Shown one piece after another: positions 1 to 7,915 of a DNA stretch of 64,000 nt (the stretch's first letter is position 1; each line of letters starts with the position of its first letter). Source of the stretch: Claveliimonas intestinigallinarum (GTDB lineage: Bacteria > Bacillota > Clostridia > Lachnospirales > Lachnospiraceae). The notes under the pieces are model-generated. The model made no database searches. It was not told the origin of the DNA and worked only from the letters and a program-made list of their open reading frames with translations. The stretch lies in the NCBI GenBank assembly GCA_019115145.1, contig DXED01000048.1, positions 35,855-99,854 on the forward strand. The letters run 5' to 3'. The position numbers and the translations under genes were made by a program.

Positions 1-102
1 ATCCGACCGCCGGAAATCTTCCAGATGGGGAAGGCGCTGGACGAGAGGGCCTTCTGCTACACCATTGATGAGTTTGTGCAGGGATTTGAAAGGGTGAAGT
101 AA
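1..102 (+). CDS. C-terminal end of an ECF transporter ATPase (partial)
   Basis: The window opens inside an open frame that encodes 33 residues (IRPPEIFQMG... ending GFERVK) and stops at 100-102. Only the tail is visible, so the family cannot be read from motifs. The stop lies one base before the start of an EcfT-type transmembrane protein, and in ECF vitamin/metal importers EcfT normally follows the EcfA ATPase genes. EcfA is therefore the inferred identity; the upstream sequence would settle it. Confidence 0.5.
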   Translation: MRPPEIFQMGKALDERAFCYTIDEFVQGFERVK

Positions 103-103
103 A

Positions 104-940
104 ATGCAAAGTATAAAGAAGAAACTGTCGGAAAACATACTGGACAAGCTGTCCATGGATTTCCTCAGGAACCAGGTGCTGAAAAATGCCTACGGCAATG
201 ACGACACATTTATCGCGAAGAGAGACCCCAGGATCCTCCTTGTGTGGTATGTGTTCTTTGCCCTGGCGCCCTGGTTTGTGGACGACCTGCCCTTTCTGCT
301 GGGCTGCTTCGTCCTTGTGGCAGTTACCACAGTCATGGCAAAGGTGGCGCCCCTGGTGCTGGTCCTGTTCTGTCTGGGAGTATTTTCCCAGACTGGCTAT
401 CTCTTTGTAGTGTCCCTCATCTTTGGGGGAAACGCACAGACCGTGGTGCCCCTTCTGGTGCTGACGCTGAAGGTGGCCAGCGTGTCCCTGGCGTCCATCA
501 CCGTGTTCTCAGGGCTGGATCCGGACCGGCTCTCCAACGGCCTGATGTGGTTCGGGTGCCCGGAGAAATTGTCCTTTTCCATCTCCTACGCATACCGGAT
601 GCTGCCCATGCTGATGGAGGAATTCCAGAATGTGCTCCTGTCCTACCGCCTGCGGGGAAACGCGCCGGAGCATGACACCCTTGCGGGAAAGGTGCGGTAT
701 CTGATCTACCAGGTGCAGGTGATCATCCACTCCTTTTACCCCCTCATGCTGAACACGGCAAAGCGCTCCCGGACTACGGTGGAGGCGCTGGAGATCAAGG
801 GCTACCGGTATGCGGCGGTGAATAAAGAGGTGAAGAAAATGAAGCTGGCCACCCTGAAGGTCACCTACGATGACCTGCTGTTCCTGGCAGTGTCATTTCT
901 CTGGATGGCTGTCGTCATCTTTGCGGGCACCCTCGTATAG
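104..940 (+). CDS. ECF transporter transmembrane component EcfT (CbiQ family)
   Basis: The 278-residue protein has several hydrophobic segments between about residues 43 and 130 and again at the C-terminus. It also has the charged cytoplasmic stretch typical of EcfT (SYRLRG near residue 180 and RSRTTVEALEIKGYR near 225), which couples the membrane subunit to the EcfA ATPases. The length is normal for the CbiQ/EcfT family. It starts one base after the preceding ATPase-like frame, so the two are co-translated. The substrate is set by a separate S component that is not in this window. The following genes (PHP, inositol phosphatase, RpiR) probably belong to the same transcript because gaps are short. 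Confidence 0.85.
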   Translation: MQSIKKKLSENILDKLSMDFLRNQVLKNAYGNDDTFIAKRDPRILLVWYVFFALAPWFVDDLPFLLGCFVLVAVTTVMAKVAPLVLVLFCLGVFSQTGYLFVVSLIFGGNAQTVVPLLVLTLKVASVSLASITVFSGLDPDRLSNGLMWFGCPEKLSFSISYAYRMLPMLMEEFQNVLLSYRLRGNAPEHDTLAGKVRYLIYQVQVIIHSFYPLMLNTAKRSRTTVEALEIKGYRYAAVNKEVKKMKLATLKVTYDDLLFLAVSFLWMAVVIFAGTLV

Positions 941-988
941 GCCTGTATGGACCTGCATGAATGAAAGCGGAAGAAAGAAGGAAGAAAG

Positions 989-1789
989 ATGTATATAGAT
1001 TTTCACACCCACGGGAAACTGGCAAAAAAGCTGCCGTTTTCCACTGTTTACACAGACTGGCTCTTCGGGGAGGCCCGCAGGGCAGGGCTTGACGCCCTCT
1101 GTCTCACCGAACATTTTAACACGCTGCAGTTTGACGAGCTCTACGGCTACCTGATGTCTGTCTGTGACCGGCAGGGGGACACCCTGGTGACCGGGGACGG
1201 GCTCCGCATCTTCGCGGGCATGGAGACGGACATTGCGGAGGGCGGACATGTCCTGTCCATCGGAAAGCCGGAGGATATCCTGGAGCTGAACCGGCGGCTG
1301 GAGCCTTACAAGGAGAAGGGAAGCTTTCTTCCCTTCGCCAGGCTGCGGGACCTCTTTGACGAGTATCCGGTGATCGTGGGGGCAGGGCACCCCTTCCGGG
1401 AGGGCGGCCACATACCGGAGCTCCCTGCTGAGCAGCTTCGACGTTTTGACTTCCTGGACCTCAACGGGAAGGACATTGCCCAGGACGAGGAGGGCACCAG
1501 GAGGAAGACAGGAGCCCTGGCGGGGGAGCTGGGCATTCCCATGGTGGGCGGAAGCGACACTCACCAGGCGGTGCAGTACGGCTGTATCCGAACAGGATTT
1601 GAAAAAGAAGTCCGGACGGTGTATGATCTCTATGAGGAGATGAAGGCGGGCAGGTACGAGATCAGCGTCTCGGACTACGCGGCCTTCCAGGTGAGGACGG
1701 CAGGGCTGCTGAAGAAGGCCCTGAAGGAGATACACGCCATCGGCGGCAACTATGTGTCTGTGCTGGTGGATGAGCCCTGCGCGGTGTAA
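989..1789 (+). CDS. PHP-domain metal-dependent phosphoesterase
   Basis: This 266-residue protein begins with the PHP signature FHTHGK, which provides the first metal-binding histidines. It continues with the LTEHF motif near residue 40, GAGHPFREGG near 133 and GGSDTHQ near 190. These are the usual metal ligands of PHP hydrolases such as histidinol-phosphatase-like enzymes and PHP-type phosphodiesterases. A purine-rich ribosome site (GAAGGAAGAAAG) precedes the ATG. The gene lies 48 bp after ecfT and just before an inositol-monophosphatase-like gene, so both may dephosphorylate small sugar or polyol phosphates. The exact substrate cannot be read from sequence. Confidence 0.8.
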   Translation: MYIDFHTHGKLAKKLPFSTVYTDWLFGEARRAGLDALCLTEHFNTLQFDELYGYLMSVCDRQGDTLVTGDGLRIFAGMETDIAEGGHVLSIGKPEDILELNRRLEPYKEKGSFLPFARLRDLFDEYPVIVGAGHPFREGGHIPELPAEQLRRFDFLDLNGKDIAQDEEGTRRKTGALAGELGIPMVGGSDTHQAVQYGCIRTGFEKEVRTVYDLYEEMKAGRYEISVSDYAAFQVRTAGLLKKALKEIHAIGGNYVSVLVDEPCAV

Positions 1790-1830
1790 GACCGGCAGGC
1801 TGTATGAGGCAGAAAACGGAGGGAAGACAG

Positions 1831-2616
1831 ATGGAATTCCACAGAGAGGCCCTGGAGATCGTGCTGGCAGCGGGAAGAGAGCTGACCGGCCGCAGGGGTG
1901 CGGAGCATATAAAAGAAAAAGGGCACACCGACTATGTGACGGAGGTGGATGTGCGGGTGCAGCAGTTCATTTTCCGGGAGCTCTCCAGGATAGACCCGGG
2001 CGCCCAGTTCCTGGGGGAGGAGAAGGATAACAGCGGTGTGGACATGAACGGCCGGGTGTGGATCCTGGACCCGGTGGACGGCACTACCAATTTTATCCAC
2101 GATTTCCGGCACAGCGTCATCTCCCTGGCCTGCTCGGAGCGGGGAAGGATCACCTCCGGCATTGTCTATGACCCCTACAGAAGGGAATGCTTTGAGGCAC
2201 AGGAGGGGCGGGGTGCCTTTCTCAATAAGAAGCCTGTCTCTGTGAGCAAAGCGGCGGAGCTCTCCCAGTGCCTGATCGCTGTAGGCACCTCCCCGGGGCA
2301 CAGGGAGAGGGCGGACGAGAGCTTTCGGAAAATGCGTGCTGTGTATGACCGGTGCCAGGATATCCGGCGGGTGGGCTCCGCAGCGCTGGAGCTGTGCTAC
2401 GTGGCCTGCGGCAGGCTGGACGGGTTCTTTGAGGAGAGACTGAAGCTCTGGGACTACGGGGCGGCGGGCCTGATCCTCCGGGAGGCAGGCGGCTGGATAC
2501 AGGCTGATGAGCGGCAGGTGGCAGCAGGCACGCCCGGCATCCGGGATGAGTTCCTGGGGATTGTCTGGGATGAGACGGATAGGGAGCTGTACAGCGGTGA
2601 CAGGGAAGGGATGTAA
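1831..2616 (+). CDS. Inositol monophosphatase family phosphatase
   Basis: The 261-residue protein carries the three signatures of the Mg-dependent IMPase/FBPase superfamily: GEEKDNSG near residue 68, WILDPVDGTTNF near 81, and WDYGAAGLILREAGG near 210. The Asp and Glu residues that bind the catalytic metals are all present. The enzyme would hydrolyse myo-inositol phosphate or a related sugar phosphate. I chose the ATG at 1831 because GGAGGG lies 7 bases upstream; an in-frame ATG at 1804 has no comparable site. The stop is followed almost directly by the RpiR regulator, indicating co-expression. Confidence 0.85.
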   Translation: MEFHREALEIVLAAGRELTGRRGAEHIKEKGHTDYVTEVDVRVQQFIFRELSRIDPGAQFLGEEKDNSGVDMNGRVWILDPVDGTTNFIHDFRHSVISLACSERGRITSGIVYDPYRRECFEAQEGRGAFLNKKPVSVSKAAELSQCLIAVGTSPGHRERADESFRKMRAVYDRCQDIRRVGSAALELCYVACGRLDGFFEERLKLWDYGAAGLILREAGGWIQADERQVAAGTPGIRDEFLGIVWDETDRELYSGDREGM

Positions 2617-2617
2617 T

Positions 2618-3481
2618 ATGGGATTTTCAGTGCAGGAACCGGAAGGAAAATACACAAAATCAGACCGGCGTATCATGGATTTTGTGGAGGACTACACAGA
2701 TGAGTTCCTTTTTATGAGTATCGGACAGCTGGCGGAACGGCTGGGTATGTCCGAGGCTACGGTGTCCAGGTGCGCCAGACATCTGGGATACCGGGATTTC
2801 AAGGAGATGAAAAATGACCTGATCCAGAAAAAAGCCGGCAAGGGCGCAGCCGGAAAGCTGGCAGGCACCCTGATGAAGGACCAGGGCTTTGACGTGGAGA
2901 ACTGGTTTGACTTCCAGCGGGAGTGCCTTGAGAGGACGAGGGAGCAGCTGGACATGGGGCAGTTCCAGGAGGCGGTGCAGCGCATTGGCAGCGCCCGGAA
3001 TATCTATATCCATGCCAAGAACGCCTCCCTGGCGGCGGCCAGGCTCCTCTTTTTCCGGCTGCGGCGCCTGGGCTTCCAGGCATCCCTCATCCCCTCCGGC
3101 GGTTCTGAGGTCCTGGAGGGCATCGCCCATGCGGGGGAGGGGGACCTGGCTATCCTCTTCAGCTTTTCCAAGGTGTCGGAGGAAGGGCGGATGATCCTGG
3201 ACTATGCCCGGGAGGCGGGCTGCTGCACGCTGGCTTTTACCAGCAGGCTTTATGCTCCCCAGGAGCAGAGAGCGGATGTGAACCTGTATGTATACCGGGG
3301 GGAGAAGGAGGAGTTCCACACCATGTCCTCCGCGGTGGCGGTCATAGACGCCCTTGTGCTGGCCCTTTCGGACAGCATGCAGCCCAAGGCTGCGGAGAAA
3401 CTGATGCGGCTGCAGAAGCTGAAGAAAAAGTATGGCAGGAGGCTGTACGGAAAAGAAGACGGAAAATCCGGGCAGGAGTAG
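2618..3481 (+). CDS. RpiR/MurR family transcriptional regulator
   Basis: The 287-residue protein has an N-terminal winged HTH_6 domain (SIGQLAERLGMSEATVSRCARHLGY near residues 30-55). It ends in a SIS sugar-phosphate-binding domain (IYIHAKNASLAAARLL and LAILFSFSKVSEEGRMI). This is the RpiR arrangement, which usually senses a sugar phosphate and controls neighbouring catabolic genes. The ATG at 2618 fits the HTH domain start; GGAAGGGATG lies just upstream and overlaps the end of the previous gene. Its targets are probably the upstream ECF/PHP/IMPase genes or the downstream dehydratase pair. That is inference from position. Confidence 0.85.
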   Translation: MGFSVQEPEGKYTKSDRRIMDFVEDYTDEFLFMSIGQLAERLGMSEATVSRCARHLGYRDFKEMKNDLIQKKAGKGAAGKLAGTLMKDQGFDVENWFDFQRECLERTREQLDMGQFQEAVQRIGSARNIYIHAKNASLAAARLLFFRLRRLGFQASLIPSGGSEVLEGIAHAGEGDLAILFSFSKVSEEGRMILDYAREAGCCTLAFTSRLYAPQEQRADVNLYVYRGEKEEFHTMSSAVAVIDALVLALSDSMQPKAAEKLMRLQKLKKKYGRRLYGKEDGKSGQE

Positions 3482-3500
3482 TCCTGCCCCTTTTCTTTTT
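3470..3500 (+). terminator. Intrinsic terminator overlapping the rpiR stop codon
   Basis: GGGCAGGA (3470-3477) pairs with TCCTGCCC (3482-3489) across a four-base loop containing the stop codon, and a T-rich tract (TTTTCTTTTT) follows. This should end the ecfT-rpiR transcript. Confidence 0.8.
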
Positions 3501-3511
3501 GTGCGCAGATA

Positions 3512-3520
3512 TGCTATACT
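3512..3520 (+). promoter_or_regulatory. Extended -10 promoter for the dehydratase genes
   Basis: TGC followed by TATACT matches an extended -10 element (TGN-TATAAT type) directly after the rpiR terminator and about 75 bp before the next start. No clear -35 hexamer is visible at 17 bp, as is common when an extended -10 is present. Confidence 0.55.
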
Positions 3521-3597
3521 TTATATTTAGCTGCTGTGCCGTATCTGCCTGCCAGGCCTGCGGCGGACAGCGGCGAAACAGACGAGGTGAGAAAGAC

Positions 3598-4875
3598 ATG
3601 CAGATCGTAGATAAATACATTGATCACGTAAGGGGGGAGGCCATCCGGCGCCCGGAGAAGAGCTGGGACAAGATCCTCCTGGGCTTTAAGGCCAACAAGT
3701 GGAGGATGAAGCTCCTCCCCAACAAAAATATATCCGAGGGCTACCACCGGCTGGAGACCATGATGATGAGCCTGGTATCGGACTCGCTGTGCAGAGAGGG
3801 AAGCTACGTGTGGGGCAATATCTTCGCCCCCTGCGAGCTGATGCAGTGCTTCGGCCTGAACACCCTGTCCATCGAGTGTCTCTCCTGCTATATGAGCGGA
3901 TATCATCTGGAGGACTATTTTATCGACTACGCCCAGAACATGGGCATCGCCCCCACGCTGTGCTCCTACCACAAGACCTTTGTGGGGGGCGTGGAGAGCG
4001 GCGTGGTGCAAAGGCCCGAGTACGCGGTGACCACCTCCCTCTCCTGCGACGGCAACCTGAATACCTTCCGCTATCTGGAGAAGAAGGCAAAGGTGCCCTT
4101 TACCTTTCTGGACGTACCCTACGCCGCTGATGAGGAGTCTGTACAATACCTGGCGGACCAGCTGCGGGAATTTGCCCGGGAGCTGGAGTCCCGGACTGGC
4201 CGCAGGTTTGACGAGGAGGAACTGAAAGACATCCTGCGCACGGAGAACGAGACGAGGAAAGAACTGAAGCGTTTCTTTGGCTATCAGAAGATCTACTATT
4301 ATCCGGGAGAGCTGATCAGCCATCTCTACATGATGATGGGCATGCATCTGCTCATCGGCACGAAGGAGTTCCTGGAGCTGCTGCGATTCATGAACGAGGA
4401 GATACAAAAAGGGCCGGTGTTCCAGGGGAAAAAGATCCTGTGGATCCACCTCCTGCCCTTTTACCAGGAGAGCCTGAAGGAGTATTTCAACAGCAGTCAG
4501 GAGTATCAGATCATTGCCAGCGACATCATCCTGGACTACATGGATGAGCTGGATACGGAACACCCCTTTGAGGCCCTCGCGGGCAAGATCATCAGGAACC
4601 TGTACAACGGCTCCTACGCCCACAAGGCGGAGATGATCGGGCAGCTGGCGGACGAGCTCCAACCGGACGCGGTCATCCACTTCTGTCACTGGGGCTGCAA
4701 GCAGGCGTCAGGCGGGAGCATCCTTCTGAAGGAGAAGATGCAGGAGAAGGGGATCCCCATGCTGATCCTTGACGGGGACGGCATAGACAAGCGGAACAGT
4801 CACGACGGCCAGATCAAGACAAGGCTGGAGGCGTTCCTGGAAATGATCGGGACAGGAGGAAGAGAGGCATGTTAG
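3598..4875 (+). CDS. 2-hydroxyacyl-CoA dehydratase / double-cubane family subunit
   Basis: The 425-residue protein resembles the HgdA/HgdB/FldB/BcrB/C family of ATP-activated reductive dehydratases. A cofactor-side region carries FAPCELMQCFGLNTL near residue 78 with clustered cysteines, then LSCDGNL and FTFLDVPY near 145-175. The usual C-terminal end is HWGCKQASGGS followed by LILDGDGID. Such proteins hold iron-sulfur clusters and receive an electron from an ATP-hydrolysing activase. The ATG at 3598 follows GAGGTGA by 7 bases; earlier in-frame starts lie in the promoter. It overlaps the next gene, which supplies a partner subunit and the activase. Substrate unknown. Confidence 0.8.
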   Translation: MQIVDKYIDHVRGEAIRRPEKSWDKILLGFKANKWRMKLLPNKNISEGYHRLETMMMSLVSDSLCREGSYVWGNIFAPCELMQCFGLNTLSIECLSCYMSGYHLEDYFIDYAQNMGIAPTLCSYHKTFVGGVESGVVQRPEYAVTTSLSCDGNLNTFRYLEKKAKVPFTFLDVPYAADEESVQYLADQLREFARELESRTGRRFDEEELKDILRTENETRKELKRFFGYQKIYYYPGELISHLYMMMGMHLLIGTKEFLELLRFMNEEIQKGPVFQGKKILWIHLLPFYQESLKEYFNSSQEYQIIASDIILDYMDELDTEHPFEALAGKIIRNLYNGSYAHKAEMIGQLADELQPDAVIHFCHWGCKQASGGSILLKEKMQEKGIPMLILDGDGIDKRNSHDGQIKTRLEAFLEMIGTGGREAC

Positions 4876-6539
4876 GATATATCTGTAAATACGCGCCTAT
4901 AGAGGTGTTCCGGTCTATGGGCGTGGAGATGAAGCGGATTGAGCCGGAGGTGACGAATTTCACCCAGGCGGACATGAAGATGCACCCCAATATATGCAGC
5001 TTCGCCAAGGGCGTGCTGGAGGATGTGCTGGCGGGGGACTACGAGGGCGTCATCCTGACCACCTGCTGCGACAGCATCCGCAGGCTCTACGATGTGCTGA
5101 CAGAGGAGCTGCCGGACAAATTTATCTACATCCTGGACACCCCCAGGATCACAAAGGACGCCGGGGTCACGCTCTATGAGAAGCGGATATGGAAGATGAT
5201 CCGGGCGTACGAGGCATTTTCGGGGAAACATTTTGAGGAGGAGAAGCTGGCGGAGCTTTTAAAGACCAGACAGAAAGAGCAGGCCATCTCTCTGAAAGAG
5301 CATGCGCTCAATATCGGTATCGTGGGGGCCAGGGCCAATGAAAATATCGCCCGTATCCTGGAGGAGAAGGGGGCGAATGTGGCCTTTGATATCACCTGCA
5401 CAGGCCTTCGGAGAAAATACCTCCTGGAGCCGGACCAGGTGATGACCGGCTACACAAGAGGGCTTTTAAGCCAGTTCCCCTGCATGCGCATGGAGGCGGC
5501 AGCGGGAAGGGATGAGCTGATCGAGAAATATGCCCGGAGCGTGGACGGCATTATCTACCATACTGTCCAGTTCTGCGACAACTACTCCTACGAGTACGCC
5601 TGGCTGAAAAAGGTGCTGGACGCGCCCATGCTCCAGCTTGAGACAGACTATACAAAACAGAGCTACGGCCAGGTGCTGACAAGGATCGAGGCTTTTCTGG
5701 AGTCGCTGGATTCCGGAAAGGAAAAGAGGCGTCCGGCCCCCAAAGGAGAGAAGAAAGACATGTATGTAATGGGAATAGACAGCGGTTCCACGTCCACCAA
5801 CGCGGTGATCATGGACGGGGAGAGAAACATTGTGGCGTCATCGGTGGTGCGCACAGGCGCCAAGTCAGGCGAGAGCGCCCAGAGGATTTTGGGCGAGATC
5901 CTGGAGAAGGCAGGGCTTAAAAGGGAGGACATCTCCTGGATCGTGTCCACGGGATACGGCCGGGTCAGCATTGATTTCGCTGATGAGAATGTGACCGAGA
6001 TCAGCTGTCACGGCCGGGGCGCCCACTATTTCAACCCCAGCGTGCGCACTATCCTGGACATCGGCGGCCAGGACAGCAAGGCCATCCATTTGAACGAGGC
6101 CGGGGAGGTGACGGACTTTGTCATGAACGACAAGTGCGCTGCCGGCACCGGGCGTTTCCTGGAGATGATCGCCCGCACACTGGAGATCGATGTGGACGAG
6201 CTGGGACCTGAGGCCCTCCGGTCCACGGAGGACATCGAGATCACCAGCATGTGCTCTGTGTTTGCCGAGTCAGAGGTCATCTCCCTCATCGCCAACAACA
6301 AGGAGAAGGCGGACATCGCGAACGGCGTCTGCCGCGCCATCGCCGGCAAGGCCTACTCCCTCCTGAAGCGGGTGGGCATGGAGGAGACCTTCATGATGAC
6401 TGGCGGCGTGGCCAAGAACCCGGGCGTGGTTCGGGCGGTGGAGGAAAAGATCCAGTCCAGGCTTTATATCTGCCCGGAGCCGGAGATCGTGGGTGCCGCC
6501 GGAGCGGCCCTCTACGCCCTGGACAAAATGCAGGCGTAA
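4869..6539 (+). CDS. 2-hydroxyacyl-CoA dehydratase subunit fused to acyl-CoA dehydratase activase (BadF/HgdC)
   Basis: This 556-residue protein joins two units. Residues 1 to about 285 are a second 2-hydroxyacyl-CoA dehydratase-like subunit (TTCCDSIRRLYD, FQ/CD motifs). From residue 298 an ASKHA-fold activase starts (MGIDSGSTSTNAVIM), with NDKCAAGTGRF and SMCSVFAESEV. The two cysteines in these motifs hold the [4Fe-4S] cluster at the HgdC dimer interface. The activase drives an electron into the dehydratase by ATP hydrolysis. The linker codes for a charged, lysine-rich stretch containing AAAGGAG at 5742-5748 ahead of the internal ATG at 5760, so a free activase might also be made. The gene overlaps its upstream partner by 7 bp. 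Confidence 0.85.
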   Translation: MLGYICKYAPIEVFRSMGVEMKRIEPEVTNFTQADMKMHPNICSFAKGVLEDVLAGDYEGVILTTCCDSIRRLYDVLTEELPDKFIYILDTPRITKDAGVTLYEKRIWKMIRAYEAFSGKHFEEEKLAELLKTRQKEQAISLKEHALNIGIVGARANENIARILEEKGANVAFDITCTGLRRKYLLEPDQVMTGYTRGLLSQFPCMRMEAAAGRDELIEKYARSVDGIIYHTVQFCDNYSYEYAWLKKVLDAPMLQLETDYTKQSYGQVLTRIEAFLESLDSGKEKRRPAPKGEKKDMYVMGIDSGSTSTNAVIMDGERNIVASSVVRTGAKSGESAQRILGEILEKAGLKREDISWIVSTGYGRVSIDFADENVTEISCHGRGAHYFNPSVRTILDIGGQDSKAIHLNEAGEVTDFVMNDKCAAGTGRFLEMIARTLEIDVDELGPEALRSTEDIEITSMCSVFAESEVISLIANNKEKADIANGVCRAIAGKAYSLLKRVGMEETFMMTGGVAKNPGVVRAVEEKIQSRLYICPEPEIVGAAGAALYALDKMQA

Positions 6540-6551
6540 GCGGGAGGTTCC

Positions 6552-6614
6552 CCTTTTCCTCTGAGAGATAGAATGGTATAATAACCACATCTTGGAACAA
6601 TGAGGAGGAAAAGG
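6552..6614 (+). promoter_or_regulatory. uraA promoter nested in a ribosome-site hairpin
   Basis: CCTTTTCCTC (6552-6561) pairs perfectly with GAGGAAAAGG (6605-6614), the region just before the uraA ATG that overlaps the GAGGAGG ribosome site. The loop contains an extended -10, TGG plus TATAAT (6574-6582). A transcript starting near 6589 would lack the 5' arm, while read-through mRNA from the dehydratase genes would have it. Confidence 0.6.
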
Positions 6615-6615
6615 A

Positions 6616-7872
6616 ATGGAAGGAAGAAAGATCATACAGGTGGAGGACAAAGTCCCCCTTAAATTACTGGTACCCTTAAGCATCCAGCACATGTTCGCCA
6701 TGTTCGGCGCCTCTGTGCTGGTGCCCTTCATGTTTGGCATCAGCCCGGCCATTGTGCTGTTCATGAACGGAGTGGGTACCCTTTTATTTATTGCTATCAC
6801 AAAGGGGAAGGCGCCGGCCTATCTGGGCTCCAGCTTTGCCTTTCTGGCTCCCGGCGGCATTATCATCGACCAGATGGGATATGAGTATGCTCTGGGCGGC
6901 TTTGTGGTGGTTGGATTTTGCGGATGCATCCTGGCTTTTATCATCTACAGGTTCGGGTGCGACTGGATCGACATCGTGCTGCCCCCGGCGGCCATGGGGC
7001 CTGTGGTGGCTCTCATCGGACTGGAGCTGTCAAGCTCCGCCGCCAGCAACGCAGGCCTTCTGGACGAGCAGATCGATCCGAAAAATATCATTGTCTTTGC
7101 GGTTACCCTGGGCGTAGCTGTCTTTGGGAATATCCTGTTCAGAGGGTTTCTGTCTGTGATCCCCATTCTGATCGCGGTGATCGCCGGGTACGTGGCGGCC
7201 ATCCTGTGCGGCATTGTGGACTTTACGGCTGTGTCTGAGGCCTCTGTCTTTGCTCTGCCCCATTTCATGCTGCCCAGGTTCAGCGTGGAGGCCATCGTCA
7301 CCATCCTGCCGGTACTCCTTGTCATCACCTCGGAGCACATCGGACACCAGGTGGTCACCAGCAAGATCGTGGGAAGGGACCTGCTCCGCGATCCGGGACT
7401 CCACCGCTCCCTTCTGGGGGACAACCTGTCCACCATGATCTCCGGTCTTATCGGGTCCGTGCCCACCACCACCTACGGGGAGAACATCGGCGTCATGGCA
7501 GTGACCAAAGTGTACAGCGTGCGGGTCATCGCGGGAGCCGCCGTGCTGTCTATCATCTGCTCCTTTGTGGGCAAGCTGTCCATGCTGATCCAGACCATAC
7601 CGGGGCCTGTTATAGGGGGAATTTCCTTCCTTCTGTACGGCATGATCGGGGCATCCGGCATCCGCATCCTGGTGGACTCCAGAGTGGATTATGGACGCTC
7701 CAGGAACCTGACCCTGACCAGCGTGGTCTTTGTCACCGGCCTTTCGGGCATTGCGGTCAATATCGGAAATATCCAGCTCACCGGCATGGTGCTGGCCTGC
7801 ATCACCGGCATGGCTTTAAGCCTTGTGTTCTACGTCCTTGACCGGCTGAAGCTGACCAATGACCAGGAGTAG
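6616..7872 (+). CDS. uraA: Uracil permease (NCS2 nucleobase transporter)
   Basis: The 418-residue, strongly hydrophobic protein matches UraA/PyrP of the NCS2 family. It begins with SIQHMFAMFGASVLVP, has GSSFAF in the third helix, and carries the substrate-binding signature TSEHIGHQ near residue 238 and TTYGENIG near 290. The glutamates in the last two motifs contact uracil in E. coli UraA. The protein should import uracil with protons. It is preceded by its own extended -10 promoter and GAGGAGG site. The following arabinofuranosidase is 43 bp away, but its strong own ribosome site and unrelated function suggest separate control. Confidence 0.9.
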   Translation: MEGRKIIQVEDKVPLKLLVPLSIQHMFAMFGASVLVPFMFGISPAIVLFMNGVGTLLFIAITKGKAPAYLGSSFAFLAPGGIIIDQMGYEYALGGFVVVGFCGCILAFIIYRFGCDWIDIVLPPAAMGPVVALIGLELSSSAASNAGLLDEQIDPKNIIVFAVTLGVAVFGNILFRGFLSVIPILIAVIAGYVAAILCGIVDFTAVSEASVFALPHFMLPRFSVEAIVTILPVLLVITSEHIGHQVVTSKIVGRDLLRDPGLHRSLLGDNLSTMISGLIGSVPTTTYGENIGVMAVTKVYSVRVIAGAAVLSIICSFVGKLSMLIQTIPGPVIGGISFLLYGMIGASGIRILVDSRVDYGRSRNLTLTSVVFVTGLSGIAVNIGNIQLTGMVLACITGMALSLVFYVLDRLKLTNDQE

Positions 7873-7915
7873 ACAGGAAAACAGTGTAATGACAGATAAA
7901 GGAGGTTTCTGCGAT

